A stretch of 64,000 nt of DNA from Coenobita brevimanus (GCA_032717465.1 CM064653.1:40135907-40199906); one strand, 5' to 3'; positions 24,085-37,966 are shown, counted from the stretch's first letter. Made by a program: numbers and translations. The notes: generated by a model not told the origin, from the sequence alone.

Positions 24085-25650
24085 TCATATTATAACAACT
24101 GGATTTGAATTGAAGTGGATTAAATGTTTGTGGGAAACAGCTCCCTGGAAGTGAATTCCAGGGAGTATTAGTTCTGGGGATAAATGAATTTTGATAAGCA
24201 GAGGTTCTGCATTGCGGGGGAGAGAGTGTGAATTCATGGGCGCTCCCAGCTGCCCGAGTATTTCGGGAGAAAATGTGAAGGGGAGGAACAATTTGAAGCC
24301 AGTTCGTCTGAACACTTACGGTAAAAATATCTATAAAATAATGCTAAAGAAGCAACATCTCTACGAACTGATAATGGAGGAAGGTCTTGCGTGATGGTAG
24401 GATTATTGATTAATCTAATGGCTTTATTTTGAATATTGTCCAACTGCCTCAATACAACCGCTCCACATTCACTCCACAGTGGTGAACAGTATTCGATCTG
24501 AGAATGCACATGACTTTTGTATATTGTGGCCATCTGCTCGTCAGTGAAGAACTCGCGAACTCTGTACATAAGTCCCAGTTTTTGGAAGCATTTTTAGCAA
24601 GGGATTTAACATAAGTTGTCCAGCTTAGGTTAGGGTTTAGAGTAACACCTAGGATATCAATTGTAGTGGATATGGGAATATTGACATCATTTAAAATTAT
24701 GTGAGAGTCTGAGGGATTCTTTCTGTTGGAGAAATTAATGTATTTAGTTTTCTGAGCATTAAATGAGACCAGATTTGTTTATCCCCATTGATTAATTTTA
24801 GAAAGGTCCTGGTTCAGAGAAACTGCTATGTTTATTTGGGAATTTATAATATCAAATTGTGTAAAGGAGGTACTAAATGTGAAAGAACTATGAAGGGTCG
24901 AGTCATCAGCATAAGAGTTTATTGGGGGTTGTGAGTGACAGATAGGAGGTCATTTATATGAATGAGAAAGAGGGTTGGCACCAAAGCTGATCCTTGAGGT
25001 ACGCCAGCATTTATGGAATGAAACTGAGAATAAATACCATCTACCATGACCTGTATTTTTCTATTATGAAGGTAAGAAGAAATTAGAGGAACCAGTGATG
25101 CAAGGCCATAGTGTGACATCTTAGACAACAAGGCCGGTGCCATACTCTGTCAAATGCTTTTGATATATCCAGTGCTATTGTGTGTGTTTCACAGTGTTGG
25201 TCTATTGTTTTGTTAATCTGATGGGTAAGGAGGCAAAGAATGTCTACAGTTGAACGTTCTTGTCTAAATCCATACTGCCAATCATTGATTAATTTATTGA
25301 TTTCTAGATGCGTGATTATGTGTTTATTAATTAGCGTCTCAAAAACTTTGCCGAGAATGGAAGTTATTGCAATTGGTCTATAGTTTGATGGATCAGAAGT
25401 TGCCCCTTTTTTAGGAACAGGATGGATATTTGCTTCTTTCCAAGAGGCTGGAAAACTTGAGGTACGGATGCATAAGCGGAAAAATTTTGCCAATACAGGA
25501 GCCAACACTGAGGAACAATTTTTAAGTACCATTGAAGGAAATTCATGTGGACCAGTAGCTTTGTCTGGTGAGAGATTCTGTAATACAGAATGTTGATCAC
25601 CCGAACTTTCTTTGCCCCATCAGGAGCGTAGGGGTGCCGAAATAGGCTAC
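24085..25650 (-). mobile_element. Decayed CR1/Jockey-like LINE reverse transcriptase, unit B
   Basis: Same insertion as in unit A, less broken in the middle. The minus-strand stretch 25143-24919 reads openly through FHSINAGVPQGSALVPTLF and LIHINDLL (the GVPQGS motif of LINE RTs), which is interrupted in unit A. The upstream RT part (25532-25083) reads NYRPIAITSILGKVFE and DISKAFDRVWH. It is still frameshifted overall and has no full ORF. Confidence 0.85.
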
Positions 25651-26126
25651 TTAGTCCTAACACTTAAGGCTAGAATGACCACCCTCACTGCCCTCTAGGT
25701 GGCATTATGTGAGCAAGAAACCCCAGCAATTGCTCAGATGCAGACCCTTGCAGGTCCTACAGGACAGGGGTCGGTCTTTTAACCGGGGGCCATCGAGTCA
25801 CTTTATTTTTCTCTTGTATGTTCGTGTTGCCTTTTTGGCATCGATTTACAGTACTTAAATCACACTAAAAGAGTATCAATGTCTTGTCTGCACAGGAAAA
25901 AAAAAAAAATGGTCAAAAAGGGTCAGTCTTTTCACTGAGGGCCACCTAGAGCCACCTAACCCAACCTAGCTTTGCATTTCTAGTGGTCCTGGGTGAAAAG
26001 GCTCACGGTCTGACAGGAGTGCCTCAACCCACAAGACCACCACTTGGCGTCATTTCGTTAGGAGAATACCATCCAGTGTAGTAAATGGTTCTTGAGTTAT
26101 GGGGAACAGTTTGGCTTGTTGCAAAG

Positions 26127-26573
26127 CAGGGCCGGCCTTGGAAGCTGCGGGGCCCTATTGGGAACATTTTTGGTAGGGCCTCCAGGTTCACAGCCAAGGT
26201 CTGTAGAGTCATAGAGATATGAAGTCTCTGATAGACCTTATATCTCTATGGTCGAATGGAAAGCAATCAAAATGTGTGCTTAAAAAGTGCATGTGAATAA
26301 ATGGACCAAATAAATCTAAGCTACATTTTAATTTAAAGTTGCATGCATGTAAGCCTAGACGTAAAAAAACAAAATGTGTAGATCACTTTTGAAAAGTACA
26401 TAGTTCTCTGTAAAACCTGCAATTTGGTGTTGGGTGTATGTTGCAATGTGTTCTTCTGTGTACTTAACAAGATTAAAGTAGAGTAGGCCTACGCTAGCTG
26501 CCTCGCGCTGCGCCCTCATAAGCGTGGGGTCCAGTTGGGAGCATTTGTTCCAGTTGGCTTAAATCTGGCCCTG
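26127..26573. mobile_element. hAT-like MITE with CAGGGCC ends, unit B
   Basis: Same insertion as 14464-14910. Flanks TTGCAAAG and TCGCTAAG are the best-preserved view of its target duplication (6 of 8). Confidence 0.6.
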
Positions 26574-28766
26574 TCGCTAAGTTTAGTCACCTGAGAGCAG
26601 TAGTCCACTGAGTTAGTGGATGGCTAGTGTCCCTATTACAGTAGATGTCTCCTCCCCACCCCCCCACCCCCGCCTGAAGAAAATAACCTTCCTGTCATTA
26701 TGAAAACTAATATTACAGGAAAGGCAGGGGAAAGAAAATACAAGGTTTACTCACCACTTAACCCGTTCAGCCTGACGACATCTGTATATTAATTCTTGGT
26801 GCATCTAGACAATTTTTTTCTGTTTCGTGAACTTCTCGAATTGGAGGTATCAGGTATAGTCTTTATTAACCCCTTCAGTACGAGACGTGTTTTCCAAATT
26901 AAAATTGTTCATAGGAAGCAAGAATAAACTGGACATCATCATAGTGAAAGGGTAAGCATCTTCACTCCAATGACATTCTATCACCGTCACCAAACGAATT
27001 TTTTTTTTTTTGCTTGGGAGAGGTTTTTTAAACTGAAGGATTTGAATATAACCTATAATAAAGGCCTTTACTGTTACGAGTATAGGTGGCGCTGACAAAT
27101 AACCTTAAATGTGGTGGCACTGTGCACCGTAAGTGGAGCAGCTTCGGCGACGACTCGGGGAAACAAACTTCTTATTTCCCTGCCGCTTCCCTTGGGAAGG
27201 ATGGAAGTCCGACCCTGGCGAGGTGTATACCACAAGGGGGGCGCCGGATCCCTACATGGTGTATGTACTGTACTGTACTGTACATGTAGGTTGACTTCAC
27301 AAGCAATTGCTTACCTATGGTCGACGGGCCAGCTTAGCCTGACAGATCAAGGTTAAGCAGCAGCAACACCTGATACTTTTATAGGTCTGTCTGAGGTTTA
27401 ATAAAATCACTTGTCAGGCCTACCAATTGCTCCGACGCGTCTTTTGGAGTACTTCCTGCTCCTGTGGACTTTTTCCTACTGCAGAGAGATTTTATGAAAT
27501 AGAGGAATTAAATATACTCTTTACTAACCCCGTCATAACCAGTGTGAAGGTTGATTGAGGATACTCCCGTCTAACTCAAATGTCACCAGCTGCCCAGGCT
27601 TGCCAACCACTCCGATGCAACCTCCTCTTTATTTCTTTTTTCTTTTTTCCCTCGGACACAAGGTCATTCAGAGTTAAGTAATGTGCTTTTTTATAGTGTA
27701 AGCGGCGTTACTTTATCAACAGTTATCTCAGAGGTACAGTGGACATCTAAAGTCCTGTCACCATTCCTGATATACCCTCCATGCACATTAAAAGTGAATC
27801 TCCAACAACTAATACTGATGATTTTCTTTGGCCTCAGATGAGTGTCATAAGCGTTGTTAACTACAAACCAAACACACTGATTTTACAAGTGTGTAGAGAG
27901 AGGCAGGGGGGTGGGAGACAACAGGACTTTTGATGCCTACCGTATTTGGAGAGGTGTATGTCTGAGAGTCGGCATGACAAGGCAAAATGGTACAGTCTGG
28001 TTCAAAAATCCACCAACTATTACACTGCATCTCCTTCGTACTTGGGCATGTTCATCGCTTCCCTCCCTGATGCATGATGTCAGAGAGAATCGTCCGTTGC
28101 CGTAGAAACATAAACAATCCTTCCTGAGTCTTACTAGCCAGCAGAGGATAGTGGGGAGTAGGAGAGGCGATTGGTTATGCTGACAAATTTTGACCGACTG
28201 TACAAGCAGTGATGCAACTCAAGGTCTCGAGTTGCCCGCAGTAACTTGTGAAGGGATTCTCAAACCTATATACTGTACGATTGATTTCTTCTTGTAACAC
28301 AAAAGTTTGATTTACAGGGGTGACAAGGAGACAGTAGAATGTTTATTTATTAATTTATTTATTTTTTGGTGTTACGGTACTGAAAAAAAAATCTTCTGTA
28401 CGAGAGGGAAAGTGTCGTGGCTCAGACTTGCCACCTTTTGTTGTATAATGTACTTTGCATACCTTTACAACAATAAAATACTTCAATCTTTATTTTTTTT
28501 TTTTTTAATTTGCTGAAGGACAACTAAAGGTGTGAGCAGAAACTTTGCATGCGATATCTCTGGCTTTTCTTGCAAATAAAAATCAGAATTCGGAGAGGAA
28601 ACTTAAGATTGTTAGTAAATATCATCTTGCAATATTTCCCGTAATATTTTTGCGTGGGAAGAGGAAGAGATGTGGGATGATTTTGCTTTGTCCCTTGTGT
28701 AGTCTTTCCCCATTAAAAAACCAAGTCTACCTTTGCCAGGAGTTGATGGTTTAAAGTCCCATCCAT

Positions 28767-28812
<46 letters not shown>

Positions 28813-29997
28813 CAGTGTAAGTTGCCAAGTCAGTGTTTCTTCCGCTAGATGCACTACGTGTTACTTGTTTTTAGCCATAAAATTTAACATATAGCAAGAA
28901 CTCTAGCTATATTTTCGAGCTATTTGCAGTTTTAGTGACATTCTTGATATTTAAGTCCCTTTACTACAGTTTTCTTTCTGATTCATTAATGTTTCATGGC
29001 ATATTAGCGGATTTTGTTGCAAGTTTAGCGTTTCGTGTGACTGTGGGTTCAACTCGGCTACAGGCATCAGGCAGACAGCAGCTGTATTCATATCAGTATC
29101 GCTGTGCATCGAATACCGTTAACTCTTGCTCTCTCACCTTTCAAAAGTACGTCAGATATTTACGTGATTAGTGCATGCTTACTTTATGCGGTAAATATAA
29201 GTAAGTCTGTTGTTTTTAGATGGGAAAGTTGATTCAGTACTGTGAGACAGCTGGCCATTTTTTTTTTTTTCTACCAGATGATTTTCGCGATTTTGCAGCT
29301 TATTTCCCATATCTCAGTGGTAGACTTAGTGCCACGGCTCAACATCCTTCCCAAAGCACTTCATGACTAGCACCATACCCCTTAATCTTTGTTACAGGTC
29401 GGTATTGAAGAAGAGTTGACACTTTTACGCCACGTTACAGTGAACAGAACATACCAGTACATTGGTATAGATGCAAATATTACATTCACTGCCCATTGGA
29501 CGATTATGATTACCCTTTGGTGCTCCCGGAACTGACCTGAAGTTTGCAGAAAATAACCCTGAAATATAGCAAACTTAAAAGTGAAATTTGCGTGTTTATA
29601 GTTAGAAACTCTTGTTTGTGCTGGGTTTGTGTGTGTGTGTTTTTTTTTATGCGTCTTGTTGACGTCGGGTTTATAATTTATATCAGTGTGTGAGATATTT
29701 GTCATAAAAGATCTTTTGTTTGCCTTTTGGGTTCGTGGTGCACCTTTAATTTACTACGTTAACAATATTGTTTGTATTTATAGTCTTATTTACGTTATGT
29801 GCGTCTTTCCGACAGTTATTTTTATTTACGTCGTGAAACTTTTACTTGCGACAAATATTGTTTATGTTTACGTCATGTGCGTCCATTTCCACTATGACTA
29901 CTGTTTACTTTTATTTTGTGTCATTTACCTCATAAGCATTGTTTGTGTATAGTGCGTGTCTTATTTACGTCATAAGATTTGCGTACATTCGGCTTGT

Positions 29998-30000
<3 letters not shown>

Positions 30001-30038
<38 letters not shown>

Positions 30039-30177
30039 GTCCGACTCTGGGCAAAGGCTCAGGGCCTATTTCTTGGGGGCAGTTGCCTATCCCAAGGCCC
30101 AGTAGTCCTCCTACACCTCCACATGTCACCACTTCGGCGCTAACACCCACCGTCCATATTGAATACATGCTAGGGCT
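30001..30177 (-). mobile_element. Unit-C-only poly(A) retroposon
   Basis: A run of 34 T (30001-30034) followed by about 143 bp of unique sequence sits exactly where units A and B read GGCTTGTAGTTATTCC without a break. On the minus strand this is a short retroposon ending in a long A tail, so it is a SINE or 5'-truncated LINE. It arrived after unit C formed. The target duplication is hidden in the T run. Confidence 0.75.
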
Positions 30178-30400
30178 TTATTCCTACTTACGTTAGGGAT
30201 TCACTGCATTATTTAATTTTGTCGTTTCTGTTTATGGTAAGTGTGGTATATCGTAATTACGTCACAAATCTTCGTGTGCATCTTGTAATTAACGTAATAG
30301 ATCTTGTTTATGTCTGTAGTGCATTTTTGTTTGTTAGATTGCTTTTTTTTTTTTTTTTTTTTTAGCTCCGATTCTTAGACTAAAATCTGATCCCCCCATC

Positions 30401-30440
<40 letters not shown>

Positions 30441-30907
30441 TCTTTTTGTTTGCATGCCTACCACGCGGATAACGCTGGGTGACGCTATACGCTCTCTCTC
30501 TCTCTCTCTCTCTCTCCGTGTGTGTGTCTCTCTCTCTTCACATCCCTGTCTATATTGGGTGGAAGAGCATATGTTTGTTTTCTGTACATGTTTGTACTCG
30601 TATGTATGTATATTTTTGTCCCTGTTTCTCTACCGCTTATATTAAGTTGAGTAAAGCTGTATATCACTTAGATTACGCTGAATTAAGCCGTATGTCTGTA
30701 TTTTTCTCAGGGTAACAGCTACTCAGTATACGTTGGGCGATGAAAAAACGGACGTGTGACCTATTTTACTAGGTACTTTGATAGTTCTTCGTTTTCCTGT
30801 TTTCAAATTCCTTCCGCCCTATCTGTTTACTGTACTGGAAGACAAGGTGGTGATTATTGTTATTGTAATGATGGCGATAGTGGTGCAGTAGCGCATTTGT
30901 TCTAGCC

Positions 30908-31239
30908 CAGTGGTTTCCAACCTGTGGGGCGCGCTCCCCTAGGGGGGCACGACAGGCTGCCTGGGGGGGGCGCGAGGACTTGATGAAGAGGGTAATTATA
31001 TTTGAAAACTGTGAATTATAATGGAATTCAGTAATTTCAAAATATGGAGATGATATTTCAGATATGAATCAGAAATCTAGTTATTTGAATATATTAACAA
31101 TTTCAAAGATTAAGAATCTACGATATATATTGACATATGCCAACTTTGACAGTAAAATACAGTATTTGAGGAAGGGTGGCGCAGGGAACGTGTCACTCAG
31201 TGAGGGGGGGCGAGAATTAGAAAAGGTTGGAAACCACTG
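30908..31239. mobile_element. hAT-type MITE, unit C
   Basis: Same insertion as in units A and B, with ends CAGTGGTTTCCAACC and the 8-bp flanks TTCTAGCC (30900-30907) and TTCTGGCC (31240-31247). Confidence 0.85.
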
Positions 31240-31911
31240 TTCTGGCCTGACAAAGATCCGTACCCTTTTATCATCAAAGTTGATGGCCAGGTGTAGTCAG
31301 GTGGGAGGGTAAATTTGACTAGTAACCAAGGAGACTTATTCCTGCTTCATAACAAAAGGCTATCGAATTGCACGCGACCAGCACTTAATATTCTAGTGAC
31401 CGAGTATCATCAGATGAAGAAAAACCGGCCATAGTGGTGTTGATGTGGTTGCAGTATACCGAGGCTAGGCTATCATTTCTGTCTAGTCACATACCAACTT
31501 CCCCACTTTTTGGCTCATCGCTGTTAATTTCTCGTAGTCACATAGCATTTTCATTTTTTGGCTAATCTAACTATTAAAATCCTCTAATGACAACTTTTTT
31601 ATTTTTTATATTTTCGACTCTTTGATGGTGCTGTTCTTGGTAGTGCAGTTGCAGCTTAACTATGGATATGGGTATTAAATTTCCCTAATAACATTTCATC
31701 TGCTCCACTTTTTTACTTTTTTTTACATCATTCATGACAGTGATTTAATTCCCCCTAGACACATTGCAAGTTCCCCACATTTTGGCTGAATGATGGTAGT
31801 ATTGGTAGTGGTTTAGTTGCAGTTGACCGAGGATTATACCTATTAAAATCCTCTACTCACGTAGCAGTTTCCCCGTCTCCCCCTCTTTTTTTCATTTTAC
31901 TGTTCTTAACT

Positions 31912-32267
31912 CCCTCTTCTGTCTTTCTTTCATTCTTTCCACTTCCTTCAGCCTGTGGGTGACTCTACACAGAGTGACAAACCAAATGGTTTCCTGTGCA
32001 CCAGGGAACCATTTACTACGCTGGGTGGTAACCATATAACCAAATTTTGGCGCCTGGTGGTTTAGTGGGTAATTATTGCACTCCAATCGGATTGAGCCGG
32101 TGAAGGTTTATATCCAAGGGGTAGTTGGGGTTGATTGCTCATGTAATGCCACTCAGGGATGAGTGAGGCTGGTCACTCTCATCTTAAATGTCGAGACCAA
32201 CTGCCTAGCCCCGGGCTCCTACGCTCCTCATGGGACAATGTAGGATTGGATGATGGATGGATGGATG
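31912..32267 (+). mobile_element. tRNA-like SINE, unit C
   Basis: Same insertion as in units A and B, with a few bases lost in the pyrimidine-rich start. A-box-like motif and (GATG)n tail present. Confidence 0.65.
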
Positions 32268-32442
32268 AACTACTACTTTTCTCCTAGTCAATAGCGTTCC
32301 AACTTTGTCTCTTCCGTCTGCTAATCTCACCTAGTCACATAACAACTTCCCTATTCTGGCTCTTCTAGCTAATAATTTCCCCTATGAAACCTTCCCACTT
32401 TTTGGCTCTTCCGTATTACTATTGGTGGTGGTGATGTTGCAG

Positions 32443-35170
32443 TGACAGAGCGGGGAGGCAGACCGAGGGATCCACTGACTCTCATCACGGAGGACCACTT
32501 GAGGGCGGCGCTAATGGCAGACAAAGGTGATGCCGCCCAGCTGTCCTCCTTCACCACCTCTGACTGCGTTGAGAAGGGTGACAACATGGCGACTGTTGTC
32601 ACCAGGGTCCAGGTCCACTTCCAACAGGCCGGCCAACAGAACCAGGTGTCATACGTGGTCAAATTAAACCCGTGTCGAGATGTTGCTCTGCCTGAGGAGT
32701 TTAACCGCTTGTTATTTGAGAAGGAAATCGACTTCTACACCAAGATTGTCCCGGAACTGAACTCTGCTCTAACTGCTGCGGGGCTTGACGAAATAAAGGT
32801 GCCAAGGCTCGTCTACTCCTGTATGCAGCCCTTGAATGAGCTTATCTTCCTGGAAGACCTAAGGCCAAGGGGGTTTGAGATGTATGACCGATATAAAGGG
32901 CAGGATGAAGCACACGTAAAGTTGGTCATGCAGGAGCTGGCCAGATTGCACGCCTCCTCGTACGTCCTGCAGACGAGACTGCCCAACCGCGACCTCACAG
33001 ACAAGTACCTTTCCCTCAAAAAGGACTTTTCGAACATGAGCGAAGAAATGAAACAAACGTTCACCAGCATGATGGCCGGGAACTACGACAATACAGTAGT
33101 GATGCTGAGGAAGATTGGGGGGTACGAGAAGGTAGTGAAATGGATCGAGAAGAATGCGCTAAATTTCCTCGACATTATCCAGAAGCTGATCACTCGCGTC
33201 CCACCCTTTGAAGTCCTGTGCCACGGTGACTGCCATAACAATAACATGCTTTTCAGGTAGGTTATTGTTTGTGATAGAGCTTTTTTCTTAGCTTATGTAG
33301 ATCCCAAACCCCTTTCGGCTCAGTTGATCGCCAAATTTAGTCAAAGAGTTGATTTGACTGGTAAGTGAGGGGACTGACTCTTGTCTTATAAGTACCGGTA
33401 AGGCGTATAAAGTTTTGTGCAACCACGACTTAAGTGTTAAATGTATAAGAGTGGCCCAGTTCCGTCATTGTAAAGCAAACCAACCATACATCACGTAGGT
33501 TATTGAAGAGTATGAGAGAGCTCCCTGAGCGATGGACTGAAATACCTTCCCACGAAACACATATTTATTATTTATTTATTTTTATTAGGAAGTGACAGAC
33601 GCACCAAATGAAGAAGGCATTACTCCGAGGCAGATAAAAAGCTGGCGGTATGGAGAGCCAGGGTTCTACTTGCACTAGCTTTAGAGACTCTGCTCCTGAC
33701 CATCTTCCTTTGCTGACTTTTCAATGTTTCTGTAATGTGGAGAGTAGTCCACCATACGCCTACAAACATAGCCCTCCAAGTATCTGCACCAGGTTACACG
33801 TATACTATAGGATAACTGATCTTTCTTGATAATAATGATAATAATAATGATTATGTTGATGTCACAGTATTAATAATTACAACAGCAACAAGAACTAAAA
33901 CAACAGCAAGAATTACAATAATAATAATAGTAATAACAAGTTGTGCAGGGCACAGCATACCTTGCCTGACAGTAGTTATTTTAGTGCTGTTAAATACTGA
34001 TTCGCTACCGCCATTTAGTGTCAGTAAACAATTAAAGTCGCAACTAACTTTGTTTTCAACTTGCCCTGTGAAACTTTTAATGGAGTTTACGGTAATGGCA
34101 GAACTAATTTCACATTCAAGAACTCGTCTGGTGAAACCCCTTGACCTTGCACTTCACCTTTCAAAGTTGAAGACATTGCCTTCACAGTTAAATTAGTTCC
34201 TTTTGGGACCAGTGGCCACATATCCTGAAGGCTTCATGTAATTTCATTTAGCCATTTTTCCGTAATGTTGCTAATAAACAAACAAACAGACTCGACCAAC
34301 AACCGTATCTTGCTGGACTCCGCCCAGGCAAGGTAATAAAAATAGTAATAATAATAACTACTTACCTGTTTACTTACTGTGTCGCCACAGTAAGGAAGCA
34401 TCACCATAGGTACGTTTTATATTTGTCTCAGTAACTGGATAACTGTTTGCTTAACTGTAACCATATTCTTCACTTAATGAGAGGGACCACAGGTATATTC
34501 CTGTAAAGTTACAGCATTACAGCTTTTGTGGTTTTCTCTAAACGTGTTACAAAGAAAACCTTGAGCAGATTTGAATTCGGTACTTTCCATTAGGCCAAAT
34601 GAAAAATATTAAACCAAAATTCCCAGAAAACTTTTTAATAATTGGATTTTCAACCAAATAAAAAAATTACAGTGTCTAAATGTTGACATGTGCCTCCTGT
34701 CCTAAAGGTACAATGACGACGGCACACCAGCTGAAGTTATGCTACTGGACCACCAGGGATCGCGCGTTGCCTCCCCCGCCACGGACCTCAGCTACTTCTT
34801 CTTCACCAGCGTGTCGTCAGATGTCAGGAGGCCAAATTTGGACTCCTTCCTGACCGGCTACTACCGTACCTACAAAAGCGTCATCCAGGCGGGTGGCGCG
34901 GAGATGCCGTTCAGCATGTCGGAGCTCCGGCAGGAGTTTCGGGATAAGATGGCGTATGGCCTTATGTTTGCCCTGATGATGTTGCCCTTGTTAATGACCG
35001 ATCCTGCAGATGGGCCCGGCTCTGAGGAGGTACTGGCCAAGGACACCAAGGCGAAACTGGAGGCCTGGCGGGAGCAGCACTTCAAGGACATCATGCTGAA
35101 GAACCCCCTAGTACGAACTCGCTTCTTGGATACACTAGACGACATGATGGAGGCGGGGGTTATAGTTTAG
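32443..35170 (+). CDS. EcKinase / CHK-like kinase, gene C, altered catalytic loop
   Basis: Exon 1 is 32443-33256 and exon 2 is 34708-35170, with the same splice sites and phase; the prediction is 425 aa. The catalytic loop reads HGDCHNNN instead of HGDCWNNN: Trp265 is changed to His, while the catalytic Asp263 and metal-binding Asn268 are kept. Other private changes are CRDVALP, KKDFSNM, VKWIEKN, YYRTYKS, ALMMLPL and DDMMEAG. Several exon 1 sites at 32981-33145 match gene 4 rather than A and B, suggesting gene conversion or retained ancestry. The frame is fully open. AATAAA at 35414-35419 could be its poly(A) signal; A and B read AATGAA there. Activity may be altered; substrate unknown. Confidence 0.86.
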
Positions 35171-35429
35171 TGTGAATGTGAGCTCATATACTTTTTTGTT
35201 TTAATAATAGGGGAGTACATTTTCTCTTCACTTAGTGGATCTGTTGCTTTCCTTGGTCTTTCTGCAAAAACTAAGTGTAGCCATGACTGACCTAGTGATA
35301 GGTTTGTTAGTGAATCTTGGTGGAGAGAGAGAGAGAAAGAGAGAGAATCAATTCCCAGACATCTCTGAGAATTCCATTTATATGAATTATTATCTTTTTT
35401 TTTTTATATAGATAATAAATGGAGGAAGG

Positions 35430-35923
35430 AAAAACAATCAATCAATCAATCAGTCATTTCCGTGGCACCCCACGGGATGCATAGGGGCTCGATGAACTCT
35501 CTCCACCAATATTTGTCTTTTGCCATCTCCTTCAGGTCCCACCAACACTCCTCTCCTGCTTCTTTTTTCATTATCCTCAACCAGGCTTCCCTCGGCCTAC
35601 CTCTACCTCTTCTTCCTCTAGCAGTCCACTCTGGCACATCCTGTATTAAACTGCCTTCTTTTCTGTATATGTGCCCCAGCCACTTCCAGCGAGACAGTCT
35701 CATATTCATTAACTGGTTCCACTCTCGTATTATCCCTTACTCTTTCATTTGTAACTCTGTCTTGCCACTTTACCCCAAGAATCCTTCTCAGTATTTTATT
35801 CTCAAATCCTAATACTTTCTGATCTGTTGCAATTGTACTGTACCATGACTCATGCCCATAAATTAAAACTGGAAAAACAAAGGGGGAAAAAAATAAGTCC
35901 ATGTGCCTGAAGGTATCCTCCAT
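35430..35923 (-). mobile_element. LINE C-terminal fragment (first family), unit C
   Basis: Same fragment as in A and B, with an (ATTG)n tail near 35434-35452 and RRGRGRPREAWLR on the minus strand. Frameshifted. Confidence 0.75.
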
Positions 35924-37480
35924 TCATATTATAACAACTGGATTTGAATTGAAGTGGATTAGATGTTTGTGGGAAACAACTCCCAGGAAGTGAATTCCAG
36001 AGAGTAGTAGTTCTGGGGATAAATGAATTTTGATAAGCAGAGGTTCTGCATTGCGGGGGAGAGAGTGTGAATTCATGGGCACTCCCAGCTGCCCGAGTAT
36101 TTCGGGAGAAAATGTGAAGGGGAGGAACAATTTGAAGCCAGTTCGTCTGAACACTTACGGTAAAAATATCTATAAAATAATGCTAAAGAAGCAACATCTC
36201 CACGTACTGATAATGGAGTAAGGGCTTGCGTGATGGTAGGATTATTGATTAATCTAATGGCTTTATTTTGAATATTGTCCAACTGCCTCAATGCAACCGC
36301 TCCACATCCACTCCACAGTGGTGAACAGTATTCGATCTGAGAATGCACATGACTTTTGTATATTGTGGCCATCTGCTCGTCAGTGAAGAACTTACGAACT
36401 CTGTACATAAGTCCCAATTTTTGGAAGCATTTTTAGCAAGGGTTTTAACATAAGTTGTCCAGCTTAGGTTGGGATTTAGAGTAACACCTAGGATATCAAT
36501 TGTAGTGGATATGGGAATATTGACATCATTTAAAATTATGTGAGAGTCTGAGGGATTCTTTCTGTTGGAGAAATTAATGTATTTAGTTTTCTGAGCATTA
36601 AATGAGACCAGATTTGTTTGTCCCCATTGATTAATTTTAGAAAGGTCCTGGTTCAGAGAAATTGCTATGTTTATTTGGGAATTTATAATATCAAATTGTG
36701 TATAGGAGGTACTAAATGTGAAAGAACTATGAAGGGTCGAGTCATCAGCATAAGAGTTTATTTGGGGTTGTGAGTGACAGATAGGAGGTCATTTATATGA
36801 ATGAGAAAGAGGGTTGGCACCAAAGCTGATCCCTGAGGTACGCTAGCATTTATGGAATGAAACTAAGAATAAATACCATCTACCATGACCTGTATTTTTC
36901 TGTTATGAAGGTAAGAAGAAATTAGAGGAACCAGTGATGCAAGGCCATAGTGTGACATCTTAGACAACAAGGCCGGTGCCATACTCTGTTAAATGCTTTT
37001 GATATATCCAGTACTATTGTGTGTGTTTCACAGTGTTGGTCTATTGTTTTGTTAATCTGATGGGTAAGAAGGCAAAGAATGTCTACAGCTGAACGTTCTT
37101 GTCTAAATCCATACTGCCAATCATTGATTGATTTAATGATTTCTAGATGCTTGATTATGTGTTTATTAATTAGCGTCTCAAAAACTTTGCCGAGAATGGA
37201 AGTTATTGCAATTGGTCTATAGTTTGATGGATCAGAAGTTGCCCCTTTTTTAGGAACAGGATGGATATTTGCTTCTTTCCAAGAGGCTGGAAAACTTGAG
37301 GTTCGGATGCATAAGCGGAAAAATTTTGCCAATACAGGAGCCGGAGCCAACACTGAGGAGCAATTTTTAAGTACCATTGAAGGAAATTCATCTGGACCAG
37401 TAGCTTTGTCTGGTGAGAGATTCTGTAATACAGAATGTTGATCACCCGAACTTCTTTGCCCCATCAGGAGCGTAGGGGTG
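35924..37480 (-). mobile_element. Decayed CR1/Jockey-like LINE reverse transcriptase, unit C
   Basis: Same insertion. Here the upstream RT frame is open further (37464-36922), reading LSPDKATGPDEFPSMVLKN ahead of FPASWKEANIHPVPKKG. That is the canonical N-terminal RT motif. The catalytic stretch has mutated to DISKAFNRVWH and a 6-bp duplication (GGAGCC) has appeared near 37340. Dead copy. Confidence 0.85.
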
Positions 37481-37966
37481 CCGAAATAGGCTACTTGGTT
37501 CTAACACTTAAGACTAGAATGACCACCCTCACTGCCCTCTAGGTGGCATTATGTGAGCAAGAAACCCCAGCAATTGCTCAGATGCAAACCCTTGCCGGTC
37601 CTACAAGACAGGGGTCGGTCTTTTAACCGGGGGCCATCGAGTCACTTTATTTTTCTCTTGTATGTTCATGTTGCCTTTTTGGCATCGATATACAGTACAT
37701 AAATCACACTAAAAGAATATCAATGTCTTGTCTGCACAGGAAAAAAAAATGGTCAAAATGGGTCAGTCTTTTCACTGAGGGCCACCTAGAGCCACCTAAC
37801 CCAACCTAGCTTTGCATTTCTATTGGTCCTGGGTGAAAAGACTCACGGTCTGACAGGAGTGCCTCAACCCACAAGACCACCACCTGGCGTCATTTCGTTA
37901 GGACAATACCATCCAGTGTAGTAAATGGTTTTTGAGTTATGGGGAACAGTTTGGCTTGTTGCAAAG

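Larger units (their letters stand above)
16008..27675. repeat. Tandem segmental duplication, unit B
   Basis: Second near-identical unit, with the same order as unit A. Microsatellites lie at 17091-17140 (CT then CA), 18571-18614 (GT) and 18674-18708 (CT). By eye it differs from A at only a few bases per hundred or fewer, mostly indels in homopolymers and microsatellites. 16008-19078 and 19409-20067 hold no gene. 26673-27675 repeats the gene-4-like chimeric flank. Confidence 0.85.
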
